From an uncultured Collinsella sp. (GTDB taxonomy: Bacteria; Actinomycetota; Coriobacteriia; Coriobacteriales; Coriobacteriaceae), in contig CABUHO010000004.1 of NCBI GenBank assembly GCA_902491395.1, positions 52,195-116,194 on the forward strand: a stretch of DNA of 64,000 bases, in the 5' to 3' direction. The position numbers were made by a program, and so were the translations under genes. Positions within the stretch are counted from its first letter, which is position 1; the number at the start of each line of letters is the position of its first letter. Positions 41,697-50,753 of this stretch are shown one piece after another. The notes below the pieces were generated by a model that was not told where the DNA came from, searched no databases, and saw only the letters and a program-made list of their open reading frames with translations.

Positions 41697-42389
41697 ATGT
41701 CGTATACGGTGACCGAGGCCACGGTCGTCTTTCCCGATAAGAAGGCGGCCTCCTCGTTCTCGAGCGGCTATGCGTCCAAAAAGCCATGCGCACATATCGA
41801 TTGTGAGCTTGAGGGCGGTTTTGAGCGGTCCATTTGGATCCCCGTGCGGGTCGCGCGGCTGTATGTCAAAAACCGCCCCGATCTTCCCTGTGATTGGGAT
41901 AACTTTCGTGATGCGGTGCAGCTCATCGAGCGTAAATGTGCGCTTACCATGGTGACCGAGATGTTATCGCGCCGCGACCATGCGACGGGTGAGGTCCGTG
42001 ACAAGCTGGCTCGCTATGGCTTTCACCAGTCCGCGATCGATTTCGCCGTCGAGCGCGCCACTGAGTATCGCTTTTTAGACGAGAACCGCTTTTGCTCGTA
42101 CTTTATCGAGGAACGCAAGCGGCGCGGTTGGGGACAGCGTAAAATCGAGACCGAGCTCAAGCGCCGTCATGTCGTGCTCGGTGACATTCCCGGTTATCCC
42201 GAGGATTATTTTGCCATCGAAGACGATTTGGCGCGTGCGTCAGCCCTGCTCGCCAAGCGGCGTGTTCCAGAGACGCGCGGATTCGAAAAACTGGTTCGGT
42301 TTTTGATGGGCAAGGGCTTCTCGTATCACATCGCCGCCGATGCCGTTAAGGCACGTCTCGATGCCGAACGTAAGGAATGTGCGGTTTAG
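41697..42389 (+). CDS. recX: Regulatory protein RecX
   Basis: A 230-residue helical protein that modulates RecA filaments. The C-terminal two thirds show RecX three-helix repeats (LSRRDHATGEVRDKL, FLDENRFCSYFIEERKRRGW, LMGKGFSYHIAADAVK). The N-terminal 60 residues are an extra, poorly conserved region. It is probably cotranscribed with recA and so also under LexA. Confidence 0.9.
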   Translation: MSYTVTEATVVFPDKKAASSFSSGYASKKPCAHIDCELEGGFERSIWIPVRVARLYVKNRPDLPCDWDNFRDAVQLIERKCALTMVTEMLSRRDHATGEVRDKLARYGFHQSAIDFAVERATEYRFLDENRFCSYFIEERKRRGWGQRKIETELKRRHVVLGDIPGYPEDYFAIEDDLARASALLAKRRVPETRGFEKLVRFLMGKGFSYHIAADAVKARLDAERKECAV

Positions 42390-42451
42390 GCGTATGCGTT
42401 TTGCGGCCCTGCCGTTCACCGCGTTTTAGCCGCCGTGCTGGGGCCATTTAT

Positions 42452-42480
42452 TTGACAGTTGTTGTGGTTCAACGTACGAT
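42452..42480 (+). promoter_or_regulatory. Promoter of rny
   Basis: A consensus TTGACA (42452-42457) lies 17 bases before TACGAT (42475-42480), giving a leader of about 160 bases before rny. Confidence 0.7.
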
Positions 42481-42585
42481 AAACACTGTCATTTGCTTTG
42501 TGATATGTGCTCATCTGTGATGAGTTTGTTTATATGTCTATCTGTATCCGACCCGCATAAGCTGCGCCCATATTACTCAAATGTC

Positions 42586-42611
42586 GCGAGCCGTTCGTAA
42601 GGACGGTTCGC
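42586..42611 (+). promoter_or_regulatory. Leader hairpin of rny
   Basis: GCGAGCCGT pairs with ACGGTTCGC (one G-T pair) around an eight-base loop and is followed by TTTGTTGTG. It resembles a weak attenuator in the rny leader. Confidence 0.45.
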
Positions 42612-42646
42612 TTTGTTGTGTAACGAATCCATAAAAAGGAGTGAGC

Positions 42647-44197
42647 ATGCCTATCATCGCAGCGCTCGTTGGCATCGTTTTGGGTGCCATCGCCGCCATT
42701 ACCTACATGCGCACCGCCAAGCAGGGTAGTCTTCACGAGGCCGACGAAAAAATCCAGTCGGCACACGCACAGGCTGAGTCCCTGATCGGTGATGCTAAGC
42801 GTCAGGCCGAGACCCTCAAAAAAGAGGCTCTGCTCGAGGCTAAAGAGGAGATCATCAAGAACAAGCAGGCCGCTGAGGCCGAGGACAAGCAGCGTAAGAA
42901 CGAGATTCGTACGCTCGAGAACCGCGTGATGCAGCGCGAGGAATCCCTCGATCGCCGCAACGACGCTCTCGACAAGCGCGAGCATCAGCTGTCCAGCCAG
43001 GCCGGTCAGGTCGAGAAGCGCTCCCGTGAGCTCGAGGAGCTCTGCGCAAAGCAGACCTCCGAGCTCGAGCGTATCGCCGACCTTACCCGCGAGGACGCCC
43101 ACAAGGAGCTCCTCGATAAGGTTCGCGGCGAGGTCACCCACGAGGCCGCCACGATCATTCGCGAGTCCGAGCAGCAGGTTCGCGCCGAGTGCCACAAGAC
43201 CGCCCAGGAGATTCTGTCCCTGGCGATTCAGCGCTGCGCTGCCGACCACACTGCCGAGGTCACCGTTACCTCCGTGCACATTCCCTCTGATGACCTCAAG
43301 GGCCGCATCATCGGTCGCGAGGGTCGCAACATCCGGACCTTCGAGCAGGTTTCCGGCGTCAACCTCGTGATCGACGACACACCCGAGACCGTCGTTCTTT
43401 CGAGCTTCGACCCAGTCCGTCGTGAGACCGCCCGTGTCGCCCTCGAGAACCTCATCGCCGACGGCCGCATTCACCCTGCCCGCATTGAGGAGATGTATCA
43501 CAAGGCTGCCGACCTGGTTCAGCAGCGCGTGCGCGAGGCTGGCGAGCAGGCTGCCTTCGATTCCGGCATCCACGACCTGCACCCCGAGATCGTCAAGACC
43601 CTTGGTGCCCTGCGCTACCGTACCTCGTTTGGTCAGAACGTGCTTCAGCACTCCCTCGAGGTCTCTGATCTGTGCGGCGTGATGGCTTCCGAGCTTGGCC
43701 TGGACGTTGTGACTGCCAAGCGCGCCGGCCTGCTGCACGACCTGGGCAAGGCAATCGACCATGACGTCGAGGGCCCGCATGCCGTCATCGGCGCCGAGCT
43801 GGCCCGCCGTTATGGCGAGAAGCCCGTTATCGTCCACGCTATCGAGGCTCACCATGCCGATGTCGACCCCAACACGGTGCTCGATGTCCTGGTACAGGCC
43901 GCCGATGCCGTCTCTGCCTCTCGCCCCGGTGCCCGTCGCGAGTCTGCCGAGAACTACATCAAGCGTCTTGAGAAGCTCGAGGAGATCGCCAACTCCCATG
44001 ACGGCGTCGAGCGTACCTATGCCATGCAGGCTGGTCGCGAGGTCCACGTCATGGTTCAGCCGGACAAGATCTCCGATGCCCAGTCCACGGTCCTGGCTCA
44101 CGATATCGCCCATCAGATCGAGGAAGAGATGGAGTATCCCGGTCAGGTGCGCGTCGTCGTGATTCGCGAGAGCCGCGCTGTCGATATCGCTAAATAA
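42647..44197 (+). CDS. rny: Ribonuclease Y
   Basis: A 516-residue membrane-anchored endoribonuclease that starts mRNA decay. It has an N-terminal membrane helix (residues 2-22), a long charged coiled coil (about 25-200), a KH domain (GRIIGREGRNIRTFEQVSGV) and an HD domain (LLHDLGKAIDHD). ATG 42647 has GGAG upstream. The presence of RNase Y, RNase J and PNPase in one window shows a Gram-positive-type degradosome without RNase E here. The GHKL gene follows after one base. Confidence 0.96.
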   Translation: MPIIAALVGIVLGAIAAITYMRTAKQGSLHEADEKIQSAHAQAESLIGDAKRQAETLKKEALLEAKEEIIKNKQAAEAEDKQRKNEIRTLENRVMQREESLDRRNDALDKREHQLSSQAGQVEKRSRELEELCAKQTSELERIADLTREDAHKELLDKVRGEVTHEAATIIRESEQQVRAECHKTAQEILSLAIQRCAADHTAEVTVTSVHIPSDDLKGRIIGREGRNIRTFEQVSGVNLVIDDTPETVVLSSFDPVRRETARVALENLIADGRIHPARIEEMYHKAADLVQQRVREAGEQAAFDSGIHDLHPEIVKTLGALRYRTSFGQNVLQHSLEVSDLCGVMASELGLDVVTAKRAGLLHDLGKAIDHDVEGPHAVIGAELARRYGEKPVIVHAIEAHHADVDPNTVLDVLVQAADAVSASRPGARRESAENYIKRLEKLEEIANSHDGVERTYAMQAGREVHVMVQPDKISDAQSTVLAHDIAHQIEEEMEYPGQVRVVVIRESRAVDIAK

Positions 44198-44198
44198 C

Positions 44199-45284
44199 AT
44201 GAGCGACGCGAACGAGCTCATCTCATTTATCGCGTCGATGTCGGGGGAGGGCAACCTTCGCGTCGAGGAGAACCTTGGCGAGGGGTATGTCCGCCTCCGC
44301 GTTTCGGAGGCCGAGCGGCGCCAGGCAAAGCACGACATTCAGCATGTCGAGGATATCGTCATCGAAATGCTCCGTAATGCTCGCGATGCCGGCGCCGACA
44401 AGGTCTATCTCGCCACGTCCAAGGAAGACGGCGTCCGCACGCTTGTCTTTCTGGATAACGGTTCGGGCGTTCCGCAGGATATGCAAGAGCGAATCTTCGA
44501 TGCCCGCGTTACCTCCAAGCTCGAGAGCATGAAGATGGACCGTTGGGGCGTTCACGGTCGTGGCATGGCATTGTTTTCGATCAAGCAGAACACCGACGAG
44601 GCCCGTGTGGTCACGTCCGGTGTCGATCTTGGTTCAGCCTTTAAGGTGAGCGTCGCGGCCGACCGCCTCAGTGAGCGCGCCGATCAGTCGAGTTGGCCTC
44701 AGGCTGTCAAAGACGAGGACGGGCATTATGTCTGTGCTCGCGGCCCGCATAACATTATTCGCGCTGCGTGCGAGTTTGCCCTCGAGGAACTGCGTGGTTG
44801 CGATGTGTATCTGGGTTCTCCGTCCGAGATCGCCGCGACCCTCTATGCGCAGGCGTCCAGCCGCCTCGATACGTCGCATCTTCTGTTCATCGATGACGAA
44901 AACGAGCTTCCCGTTGTCGACCGCCTGGGTCTTGCCTCGGATGCTGAGGACTTTATCCGCATCTGTTTGGGGCTGGGCCTCGAGATGTCCGAGCGAACGG
45001 CTCATCGCATCTTGGCTGGTCAAATCAAGCCCGTACGCGGCGTGACGGCGCGTCTGTTGCGCGAGCGCGATTCGACATCGCATGCCCCCGCCCCGGTCGA
45101 TCTTGCAAAAGACCGGCGTGGCCTGCGTATTGCCAAGGACGACATGGCTCAGTTCTCTCGCGCTGTCGAGCGCGACTTTAATGAGCTTGCCGCCCGGTAT
45201 TATCTCAACCTCTGCGGCGACCCCAAGATTCGCGTTTCGCGTGATCGCATCACCGTGACCTTCGATCTTGCCAAAGAGGAATAG
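44199..45284 (+). CDS. GHKL-fold ATP-binding protein of unknown function
   Basis: A 361-residue protein with a Bergerat ATP-binding fold: N-box IEMLRNARDAGA (E56, N60), G1 box DNGSGVP (86-92) and a glycine-rich lid GVHGRGMALFSI (about 117-128). No phosphoacceptor helix, receiver or membrane segment is present, so it is not a normal histidine kinase; the E/N pair suggests real ATP hydrolysis as in MutL or Hsp90 families. The C-terminal half has no motif I recognise. It sits between rny (one-base gap) and spoVS, so a role in RNA decay or cell-state control is possible but unproven. Confidence 0.8.
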   Translation: MSDANELISFIASMSGEGNLRVEENLGEGYVRLRVSEAERRQAKHDIQHVEDIVIEMLRNARDAGADKVYLATSKEDGVRTLVFLDNGSGVPQDMQERIFDARVTSKLESMKMDRWGVHGRGMALFSIKQNTDEARVVTSGVDLGSAFKVSVAADRLSERADQSSWPQAVKDEDGHYVCARGPHNIIRAACEFALEELRGCDVYLGSPSEIAATLYAQASSRLDTSHLLFIDDENELPVVDRLGLASDAEDFIRICLGLGLEMSERTAHRILAGQIKPVRGVTARLLRERDSTSHAPAPVDLAKDRRGLRIAKDDMAQFSRAVERDFNELAARYYLNLCGDPKIRVSRDRITVTFDLAKEE

Positions 45285-45358
45285 TGCCTTTACCGAGTCC
45301 GCTCGGTACGATACAGTTGTTGCAGTTAAAACGTACTTTTAAACGCAGGAGTTTCTTC

Positions 45359-45676
45359 ATGGATTGCCTGAAGGTATCAAGCAAATCATCGCCCGCGTCC
45401 GTTGCCGGCGCTATTGCCGGCATGGTCAAAGATGGTGTGCCGGTTAATATTCAGTGTGTCGGTGCCGGTGCTGTCAACCAAGCCATCAAGGCCGTTGCCA
45501 TCGCGCGTGGTTTTCTGATTCCGACCGGTTTTGATATTTCCTGCGCACCGGTGTTTTCGGACATCCTCATCAACGGAGAGTCACGCACGGCTATCCGTCT
45601 TTCAATTTATGTTCATCAGATTAATCGATCTGCTATGGATAGCGTCGTCATGGATGACGTTAAGCCTGTGGCATAG
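45359..45676 (+). CDS. spoVS: Stage V sporulation protein S (SpoVS) family
   Basis: A 105-residue Alba-like protein with the conserved core LKVSSKSSPASVAGAIAGMV, GAGAVNQAIKAVAIARGF and RTAIRLSIY. SpoVS binds nucleic acids and acts in sporulation in Bacillus; its genes are widespread in bacteria that do not sporulate, often next to rny. ATG 45359 has GGAG upstream; the longer frame from 45284 begins in the preceding gene. The last 20 residues extend past the usual end of the family. Confidence 0.9.
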   Translation: MDCLKVSSKSSPASVAGAIAGMVKDGVPVNIQCVGAGAVNQAIKAVAIARGFLIPTGFDISCAPVFSDILINGESRTAIRLSIYVHQINRSAMDSVVMDDVKPVA

Positions 45677-45694
45677 ACGCATTGCCCTGCGTCC
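45677..45694 (+). other. Small hairpin after spoVS
   Basis: GACGCA-TTGCCC-TGCGTC directly follows the stop codon. The stem is short and the T content after it low, so it is at best a weak terminator. Confidence 0.35.
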
Positions 45695-45742
45695 GTTCAT
45701 TTTCGTGATTCCGTAGATTCCACCCCGTTAGGACTAATTCAT

Positions 45743-47113
45743 ATGGACCAGCGTTCCGCACGCGATATTCTTGCCGGTAAAACCTACTTTATCCGCACCT
45801 TTGGCTGCCAGATGAATCAGCATGACTCTGAGCGCGTGAGTGGCCTGCTCGATTCGTATGGCTGCCTGATGGCGCTTGATCCCGAGCATGCTGACATCGT
45901 CGTCTTCATGACGTGTTGTGTGCGCGAGGCTGCCGATACTCGTCTGTACGGACAGTGCAATTCCTGCAAGAGCCTGCCGCCTTCGCCTTCTGGCAAACGC
46001 GTGGTTGCCGTCGGTGGCTGTATCGCCCAGCGTGACGGTGAGGGTCTGCTTACCAACGTCGATAACGTTAACGTCATCTTTGGCACGCATTCCATTGCGC
46101 ATGTGGCGGAACTTATCGCCGAGGCGTTCTTGGACGGCAAGCGTCACATCCGTACCAACGAGCACGAGGACACGGATGCCATGAGCATGCCGTGGCATCG
46201 CGAGACGCAGTATCACGCCTGGGTGCCCATTATGACGGGCTGCAATAACTTCTGCACTTACTGCATCGTGCCGTATGTTCGCGGTCGCGAAAAGAGCCGC
46301 CCCTTCGAGGAAATCGTTGACGAGGTGACCGGTCTGGTGCGTCAGGGCGTGCGCGAGATTACGCTGCTGGGTCAAAACGTCAACTCCTACGGTCGTGATC
46401 TGTTTGGCAAACCGCGCTTTGCCGACCTGCTGCGTGCCGTGGGTGATACGGGTGTAGAGCGTATCTTCTTTACCTCCTCGCACCCCAAGGACCTGCTGCC
46501 CGAGACCATTGACGCCATGGCCGAGACGCCTGCCGTCATGCCGCAGCTGCATCTGGCCGTTCAGTCGGGCTCGACGCGCATCCTCAAAGAGATGAATCGT
46601 CGCTATACGCGCGAGGACTATCTGGGCTTGGTGGATCGCATTCGTAACCGTATGCCCGATATTGCGCTCTCCACCGATATTATCGTGGGCTTCCCCGGCG
46701 AGACCGAGGAAGACTTTGAGCAGACGCTCTCCCTTGCCGAGACGGTCCGCTATGCTCAGGCCTATACGTTTATCTACTCCAAGCGCGCCGGTACTCCTGC
46801 CGCCGAGATTGACGATCCCACGCCGCATGAGGTTATTCTTGAGCGTTTTAACCGTCTGGTGAAGGTTATCGAGACCACGGCGCATGAGTACAACCAGGGC
46901 GAGCTTCACACTGTGGTGCCCGCACTTATTGAGGGTACGAGCAAGAAGAATGATGCTGTTCTTCTTGGTAAGAGCCCTAAGAACCAGACGGTGCATGCGC
47001 CGATTCCTGCAGGTTATAGCATCGATCAGCTCATCGGCAAGATCGTTGACGTCGATGTGGATGTCGCCAAGACGTGGTATCTGTCTGGCTCCGTTGTGGG
47101 CGAGCCTCGCTAA
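45743..47113 (+). CDS. miaB: tRNA-2-methylthio-N6-dimethylallyladenosine synthase MiaB
   Basis: A 456-residue radical SAM methylthiotransferase acting on i6A37 of tRNA. It has an N-terminal UPF0004 domain (RTFGCQMNQHDSERV, TCCVREAAD, VGGCIAQ), a radical SAM core (CNNFCTYC IVPYVRGREKSR) and a C-terminal TRAM domain. The FGCQMNQHDS motif is MiaB-specific. Its stop shares one base with miaA, which makes the substrate i6A, so the two successive enzymes are coupled. Confidence 0.96.
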   Translation: MDQRSARDILAGKTYFIRTFGCQMNQHDSERVSGLLDSYGCLMALDPEHADIVVFMTCCVREAADTRLYGQCNSCKSLPPSPSGKRVVAVGGCIAQRDGEGLLTNVDNVNVIFGTHSIAHVAELIAEAFLDGKRHIRTNEHEDTDAMSMPWHRETQYHAWVPIMTGCNNFCTYCIVPYVRGREKSRPFEEIVDEVTGLVRQGVREITLLGQNVNSYGRDLFGKPRFADLLRAVGDTGVERIFFTSSHPKDLLPETIDAMAETPAVMPQLHLAVQSGSTRILKEMNRRYTREDYLGLVDRIRNRMPDIALSTDIIVGFPGETEEDFEQTLSLAETVRYAQAYTFIYSKRAGTPAAEIDDPTPHEVILERFNRLVKVIETTAHEYNQGELHTVVPALIEGTSKKNDAVLLGKSPKNQTVHAPIPAGYSIDQLIGKIVDVDVDVAKTWYLSGSVVGEPR

Positions 47114-48051
47114 TGATTTCTCCCGGTGCAAGTCTTTCTGCTGTAGCGATCGTCGGACCGACGGCGGTTGGCAAGAGCGACGTTGCCGACCGCCTGGCCG
47201 CTCGTCTTTCGTCCGAAGTGCTGTCGTGTGATGCGATGCAAATCTATCGAGGCATGGACATTGGTACGGCAAAGATGACGATCGACGAGTGTACGGCGCC
47301 GCTGCGCCTCGTTGACATCGTAGAGCCCGGTGTGGCGTATTCTGCAGCGCTGTATCAGGTCGATGCTCGAGCTCATGTTGAGCGCTTGCTTGGGCTGGGA
47401 CGTCTGCCGGTGTTTTGTGGCGGTACGGGTCTGTATCTTAAGGCTGCTCTCGACGAGATGGACTTTCCCTCGGGAGAACTCGAAGACGATCGCCGTGTGG
47501 GCTATCAGGAGCTTGCCGAGCGTATTGGTGAGGAGGCGCTGCATGCGCTGCTTGCCGAACGCGACCCTGAGTCTGCTGCGGTCATTCATCCCCATAACGT
47601 GCGCCGTGTGATTCGTGCACTCGAGATGCACGATGATGGCGTGTCTTATGCCCAGCAAAAGTCACAGTTCGGTGTTCCCCGCGAACATTATCATGCTCTG
47701 TGGTTTGGCCTTACGCGTAATCGTGAGGTGCTCTACGAGCGCATTAACCTACGCGTTGATCTGATGTTTGAGCAGGGTCTTGTTGATGAGGTCCGCGGTC
47801 TTATGGATCAGGGGCTGGGAGATGCTCTGACGTCGATGCAGGCGATTGGCTACAAAGAGATTATCGATGCCTTTAACGGCGTGATTTCCATGGATGAGGC
47901 TCGCGAACTCATCAAGATGCGCTCGCGTCGCTATGCCAAGCGACAGCTTTCGTGGTTTAAGCGCGACGATCGTATCGTTTGGTTCGATATGGACGAGTTT
48001 ACGATCGATGAGGTCGTTGAGGATATCCTTCACCGTATCGAGGCGGCCTAA
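47113..48051 (+). CDS. miaA: tRNA dimethylallyltransferase MiaA
   Basis: A 312-residue enzyme adding the dimethylallyl group to A37. P-loop GPTAVGKSDVA (residues 16-26), the DAMQIYRGMDIGTAK motif and the R-rich C-terminal segment (RRYAKRQLSWFKRD) are visible. It starts at the last base of the miaB stop (TAATG) and ends the same way at hflX, giving a tightly coupled miaB-miaA-hflX unit. The longer frame from 47074 is inside miaB. Confidence 0.96.
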   Translation: MISPGASLSAVAIVGPTAVGKSDVADRLAARLSSEVLSCDAMQIYRGMDIGTAKMTIDECTAPLRLVDIVEPGVAYSAALYQVDARAHVERLLGLGRLPVFCGGTGLYLKAALDEMDFPSGELEDDRRVGYQELAERIGEEALHALLAERDPESAAVIHPHNVRRVIRALEMHDDGVSYAQQKSQFGVPREHYHALWFGLTRNREVLYERINLRVDLMFEQGLVDEVRGLMDQGLGDALTSMQAIGYKEIIDAFNGVISMDEARELIKMRSRRYAKRQLSWFKRDDRIVWFDMDEFTIDEVVEDILHRIEAA

Positions 48052-49340
48052 TGGCTCGGTTTCCCCTTGTTCCCACGGCGCCTGAGCCCGAGCGTGCCAT
48101 TCTTGTCGGCGTTGAGTGGCGCGATAACGCCTGGCCACTCGATCGTTCGCTTGACGAGCTTGAGCGCCTGGCTCATACGGCTGGCGCCCAGTGTGTGGCG
48201 CGTTTGTCGCAGCGTCTGGTAAAGCCGTATCCAAAATCGTTTATTGGCTCCGGTAAGGTTGAGGAACTTTGCGGGCTTGTGCACCGTATGGATGCCGATG
48301 TCGTTATCTTTGACGATGATTTAACGCCCTCGCAGCAGTCTTATCTTGAGAAAGCCGTGGGCGAACCGGTTAAGATTATCGATCGCACCGCATTGATTCT
48401 TGATATCTTTGGCCTTCATGCTCAGACGCGTGAGGGTCGTCTGCAAGTGCAGTTGGCGCAACTGCAGTATCTTCTGCCACGCCTGCGTGGCATGTGGAGC
48501 CATCTTGCCAAAGAACAGACGCGCGGCGGTATCGGTTCACGCTTTGGCCAGGGCGAAAGCCAGCTCGAGGTCGATCGTCGCTTGATTCGTAACAAGATCG
48601 CCGCGCTTCGTCGCGAGCTTAAACAGGTAGAGCGGCGTCGCGATGTTCAATCAAAGAGTCGTATCGAGTCGCCGGCGTTTCGCGTTGCGTTGGCTGGCTA
48701 TACCAATGCCGGTAAGTCGACGTTACTCAATCGGCTGACGGGCTCTACGGTGCTTTCGCAGGACAAGCTGTTTGCCACGCTCGATCCAACGACGCGCTCG
48801 TATCGCTTACCTGGCGGTCGTGGCATGACCATTACCGATACGGTCGGCTTTATTCAAAAGCTGCCGCACGGTCTTGTCGACGCCTTTAAGTCCACATTAT
48901 CCGAGGTGCTCGGCGCCGATTTGATCCTTAAGGTCGTGGATGCTTCCGATGAGGACTATGAGCGTCAGCTCGAGGCTGTCGATCGCGTGCTCGATGAGAT
49001 CGGTGCCGGTGAGCGCCTGACGCTTACCGTGTTCAATAAAATCGACCTGCTCGATAGCGTTGATCGCCTGAGCTTTCGTCGTCGCTACCCCGAGGCGGTG
49101 CTGTTCTCGGCGGAGACAGGCGAGGGGCTTGATGGCTTGGTCGAGCGCATCGCTCGCGAGGCGGCGGCAACGGATGTATTGCTGTCTGCCGATATTCCGT
49201 ATCGAGAAGGCGCCTTGATCACGCTCGTGCACGAACAGGGAACGCTTCTGCACGAGGAATACCTTGAGGACGGCGTTCGCATCGTTGCTAAGTTGCCGGC
49301 CCGAATCGCTCCGCGCCTTGAGCGCTATCGCACCGAGTAA
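48051..49340 (+). CDS. hflX: GTPase HflX
   Basis: A 429-residue ribosome-splitting GTPase. The N-terminal HflX domain (GSGKVEELCGLV, DDDLTPSQQSYLE, LDIFGLHAQTREGRLQVQLA) is followed by a glycine-rich middle (GGIGSRFGQGE) and a G domain with G1 GYTNAGKSTLL and G4 NKID. It rescues stalled ribosomes under stress. Its last 16 bases overlap the end of the convergent gene on the minus strand, an unusual arrangement. Confidence 0.96.
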   Translation: MARFPLVPTAPEPERAILVGVEWRDNAWPLDRSLDELERLAHTAGAQCVARLSQRLVKPYPKSFIGSGKVEELCGLVHRMDADVVIFDDDLTPSQQSYLEKAVGEPVKIIDRTALILDIFGLHAQTREGRLQVQLAQLQYLLPRLRGMWSHLAKEQTRGGIGSRFGQGESQLEVDRRLIRNKIAALRRELKQVERRRDVQSKSRIESPAFRVALAGYTNAGKSTLLNRLTGSTVLSQDKLFATLDPTTRSYRLPGGRGMTITDTVGFIQKLPHGLVDAFKSTLSEVLGADLILKVVDASDEDYERQLEAVDRVLDEIGAGERLTLTVFNKIDLLDSVDRLSFRRRYPEAVLFSAETGEGLDGLVERIAREAAATDVLLSADIPYREGALITLVHEQGTLLHEEYLEDGVRIVAKLPARIAPRLERYRTE

Positions 49341-50029
49341 ATGAGTTCCAATACACCAAGTATTATGGGTTGGTGTAATAAATAAAAGGGGAGTGCGTGA
49401 CGTCCGAGCTGGGCTAGTGCCGGCAGGGGGTTGGCATAAGCCCAGTTTGGGACTGGTTTTTCACATCTTTGAGCCGTACGCGCTGCGAAATATCCCGCGA
49501 GGTACATGAATATAAACGGAATGATTGGATAGTAGTCCCCCGAAACAAACCAGGGCCCTGGAAATCCCAACCACGCCAGATAGGGGAATGAATAGGTCGA
49601 TTTTGGGATGCCCCATGTCGCTGCAAAGAGAACGAGGCATATCGCAATGCCCCACGTGCTGGACACGTTCTGAAGCGTCGGCCGTGCGATGGCCACCACC
49701 GCGGTGCACGCTGCCATGCAATATATGATGCCAAAGTTCACCGAATCGTCGACCGATACGAGTGTTGTCGCGATCCAGACGACCAATGCTGCGACAGCGT
49801 ATTTGGCAGCTCGTTTGGCATTATTGCGTGAGAGCGTGCACATCCAACCCGCGATAAACAAGAATACCCAGCTGATGCTGGCGCGCCAGATATCTTGAAA
49901 GATGGTCTGGGTAAACCAGGGCATGTCCCAGCTGTACAGGTACGCGAGGTCGTAGCAGGCGTGAAAGCCTGCCATCGATAGCATCGTAAACCCGCGGATG
50001 GTATCAAAGATGGTGATGCGTTTTTGCAT
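49325..50029 (-). CDS. DUF1624 / heparan-alpha-glucosaminide N-acetyltransferase-like membrane protein
   Basis: A 234-residue protein with about six to seven membrane helices. The start (RITIFDTIRGFTMLSMAGFHACYDLAYLY) matches the DUF1624 acyltransferase-like family, whose first helix carries a conserved D-x-x-R-G and a histidine that may take up the acyl group. It begins with ATG overlapping the lexA stop by one base (TAATG), so it is translated with lexA and should be SOS-controlled. Its 3' end overlaps hflX by 16 bases. Substrate unknown. Confidence 0.82.
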   Translation of the reverse strand: MQKRITIFDTIRGFTMLSMAGFHACYDLAYLYSWDMPWFTQTIFQDIWRASISWVFLFIAGWMCTLSRNNAKRAAKYAVAALVVWIATTLVSVDDSVNFGIIYCMAACTAVVAIARPTLQNVSSTWGIAICLVLFAATWGIPKSTYSFPYLAWLGFPGPWFVSGDYYPIIPFIFMYLAGYFAARTAQRCEKPVPNWAYANPLPALAQLGRHALPFYLLHQPIILGVLELIYSVR

Positions 50030-50673
50030 TACGAGAACCGGCGCATTAAACCGACGACCTTACCCAGGATGACAGGATTTGTCGCATAGATAGGCTCCAT
50101 GGTGTCGTTCTCGGGCTGTAAGCGCACGCGGCCCTGCTCCTTGTAGAACGTCTTGACGGTCGCGGACCCATCGATCATGGCCACGACGATCTCGCCGTTC
50201 ATGGCGCTCTTTTGCTCTCGAACGATAATGTAGTCGCCGTTATAGATTCCTACGTTGATCATCGAGTTCCCATGCACCTCAAGGATGAAAGAGCCCTGAT
50301 CTGTGGCGATTTCGGTCGGGATGGTAAAAGTGTCCTCGATGTTTTGCTCGGCCAGGATGGGGATCCCGGCGGCCACGCGACCAACGAGCGGTAGCGATAC
50401 GGTGCCGCGGGGCGCGGTGGGCTCGTCAGACTTGGAGATCGAGACAGAGGATCCATCCTCATCAAAGAGCTCTAGGGCACGAGGCTTGGTGGCATCGCGC
50501 TTAAGCAAGCCGCGAGCCTCCAAGGCAGAGAGATGCGCGTGAACGGTGCTAGGGGAGGAAAGACCCACGGCTGAGGCCATCTCGCGTACGCTGGGCGGAT
50601 AGCCCTTCTCCTGTTGATATTCCTTGATGAAGTCGTAAATCTGCTGCTGACGCTTGGTAATCTTGCGAGCCAT
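50029..50673 (-). CDS. lexA: SOS repressor LexA
   Basis: A 214-residue LexA: an N-terminal winged helix (TKRQQQIYDFIKEYQQEKGY, PPSVREMASAVGLSSPSTV), the Ala102-Gly103 self-cleavage site in GRVAAGIPILAEQ, and catalytic Ser137 (HGNSMI) and Lys174 (ATVKTFYK). RecA filaments stimulate its autoproteolysis, derepressing SOS genes. ATG at 50671-50673 is the supported start; the longer frame crosses the operators. Two GAAC-N4-GTTC boxes upstream imply autoregulation. It is coupled to the DUF1624 gene. Confidence 0.97.
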   Translation of the reverse strand: MARKITKRQQQIYDFIKEYQQEKGYPPSVREMASAVGLSSPSTVHAHLSALEARGLLKRDATKPRALELFDEDGSSVSISKSDEPTAPRGTVSLPLVGRVAAGIPILAEQNIEDTFTIPTEIATDQGSFILEVHGNSMINVGIYNGDYIIVREQKSAMNGEIVVAMIDGSATVKTFYKEQGRVRLQPENDTMEPIYATNPVILGKVVGLMRRFS

Positions 50674-50718
50674 CAGGGGTTCCTCTCTGCCAATGCCAAA
50701 CAAATGTTCTATTTTTGC

Positions 50719-50746
50719 TTGACAGGAACAACTGTTCGAAGATAAT
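50719..50746 (+). promoter_or_regulatory. Promoter of the LysM gene with SOS box 1
   Basis: TTGACA (50719-50724) and GATAAT (50741-50746) are 16 bases apart. The LexA site GAAC-AACT-GTTC (50726-50737) lies exactly between them, so LexA should repress the divergent LysM gene. Confidence 0.85.
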
Positions 50747-50753
50747 AATAACC

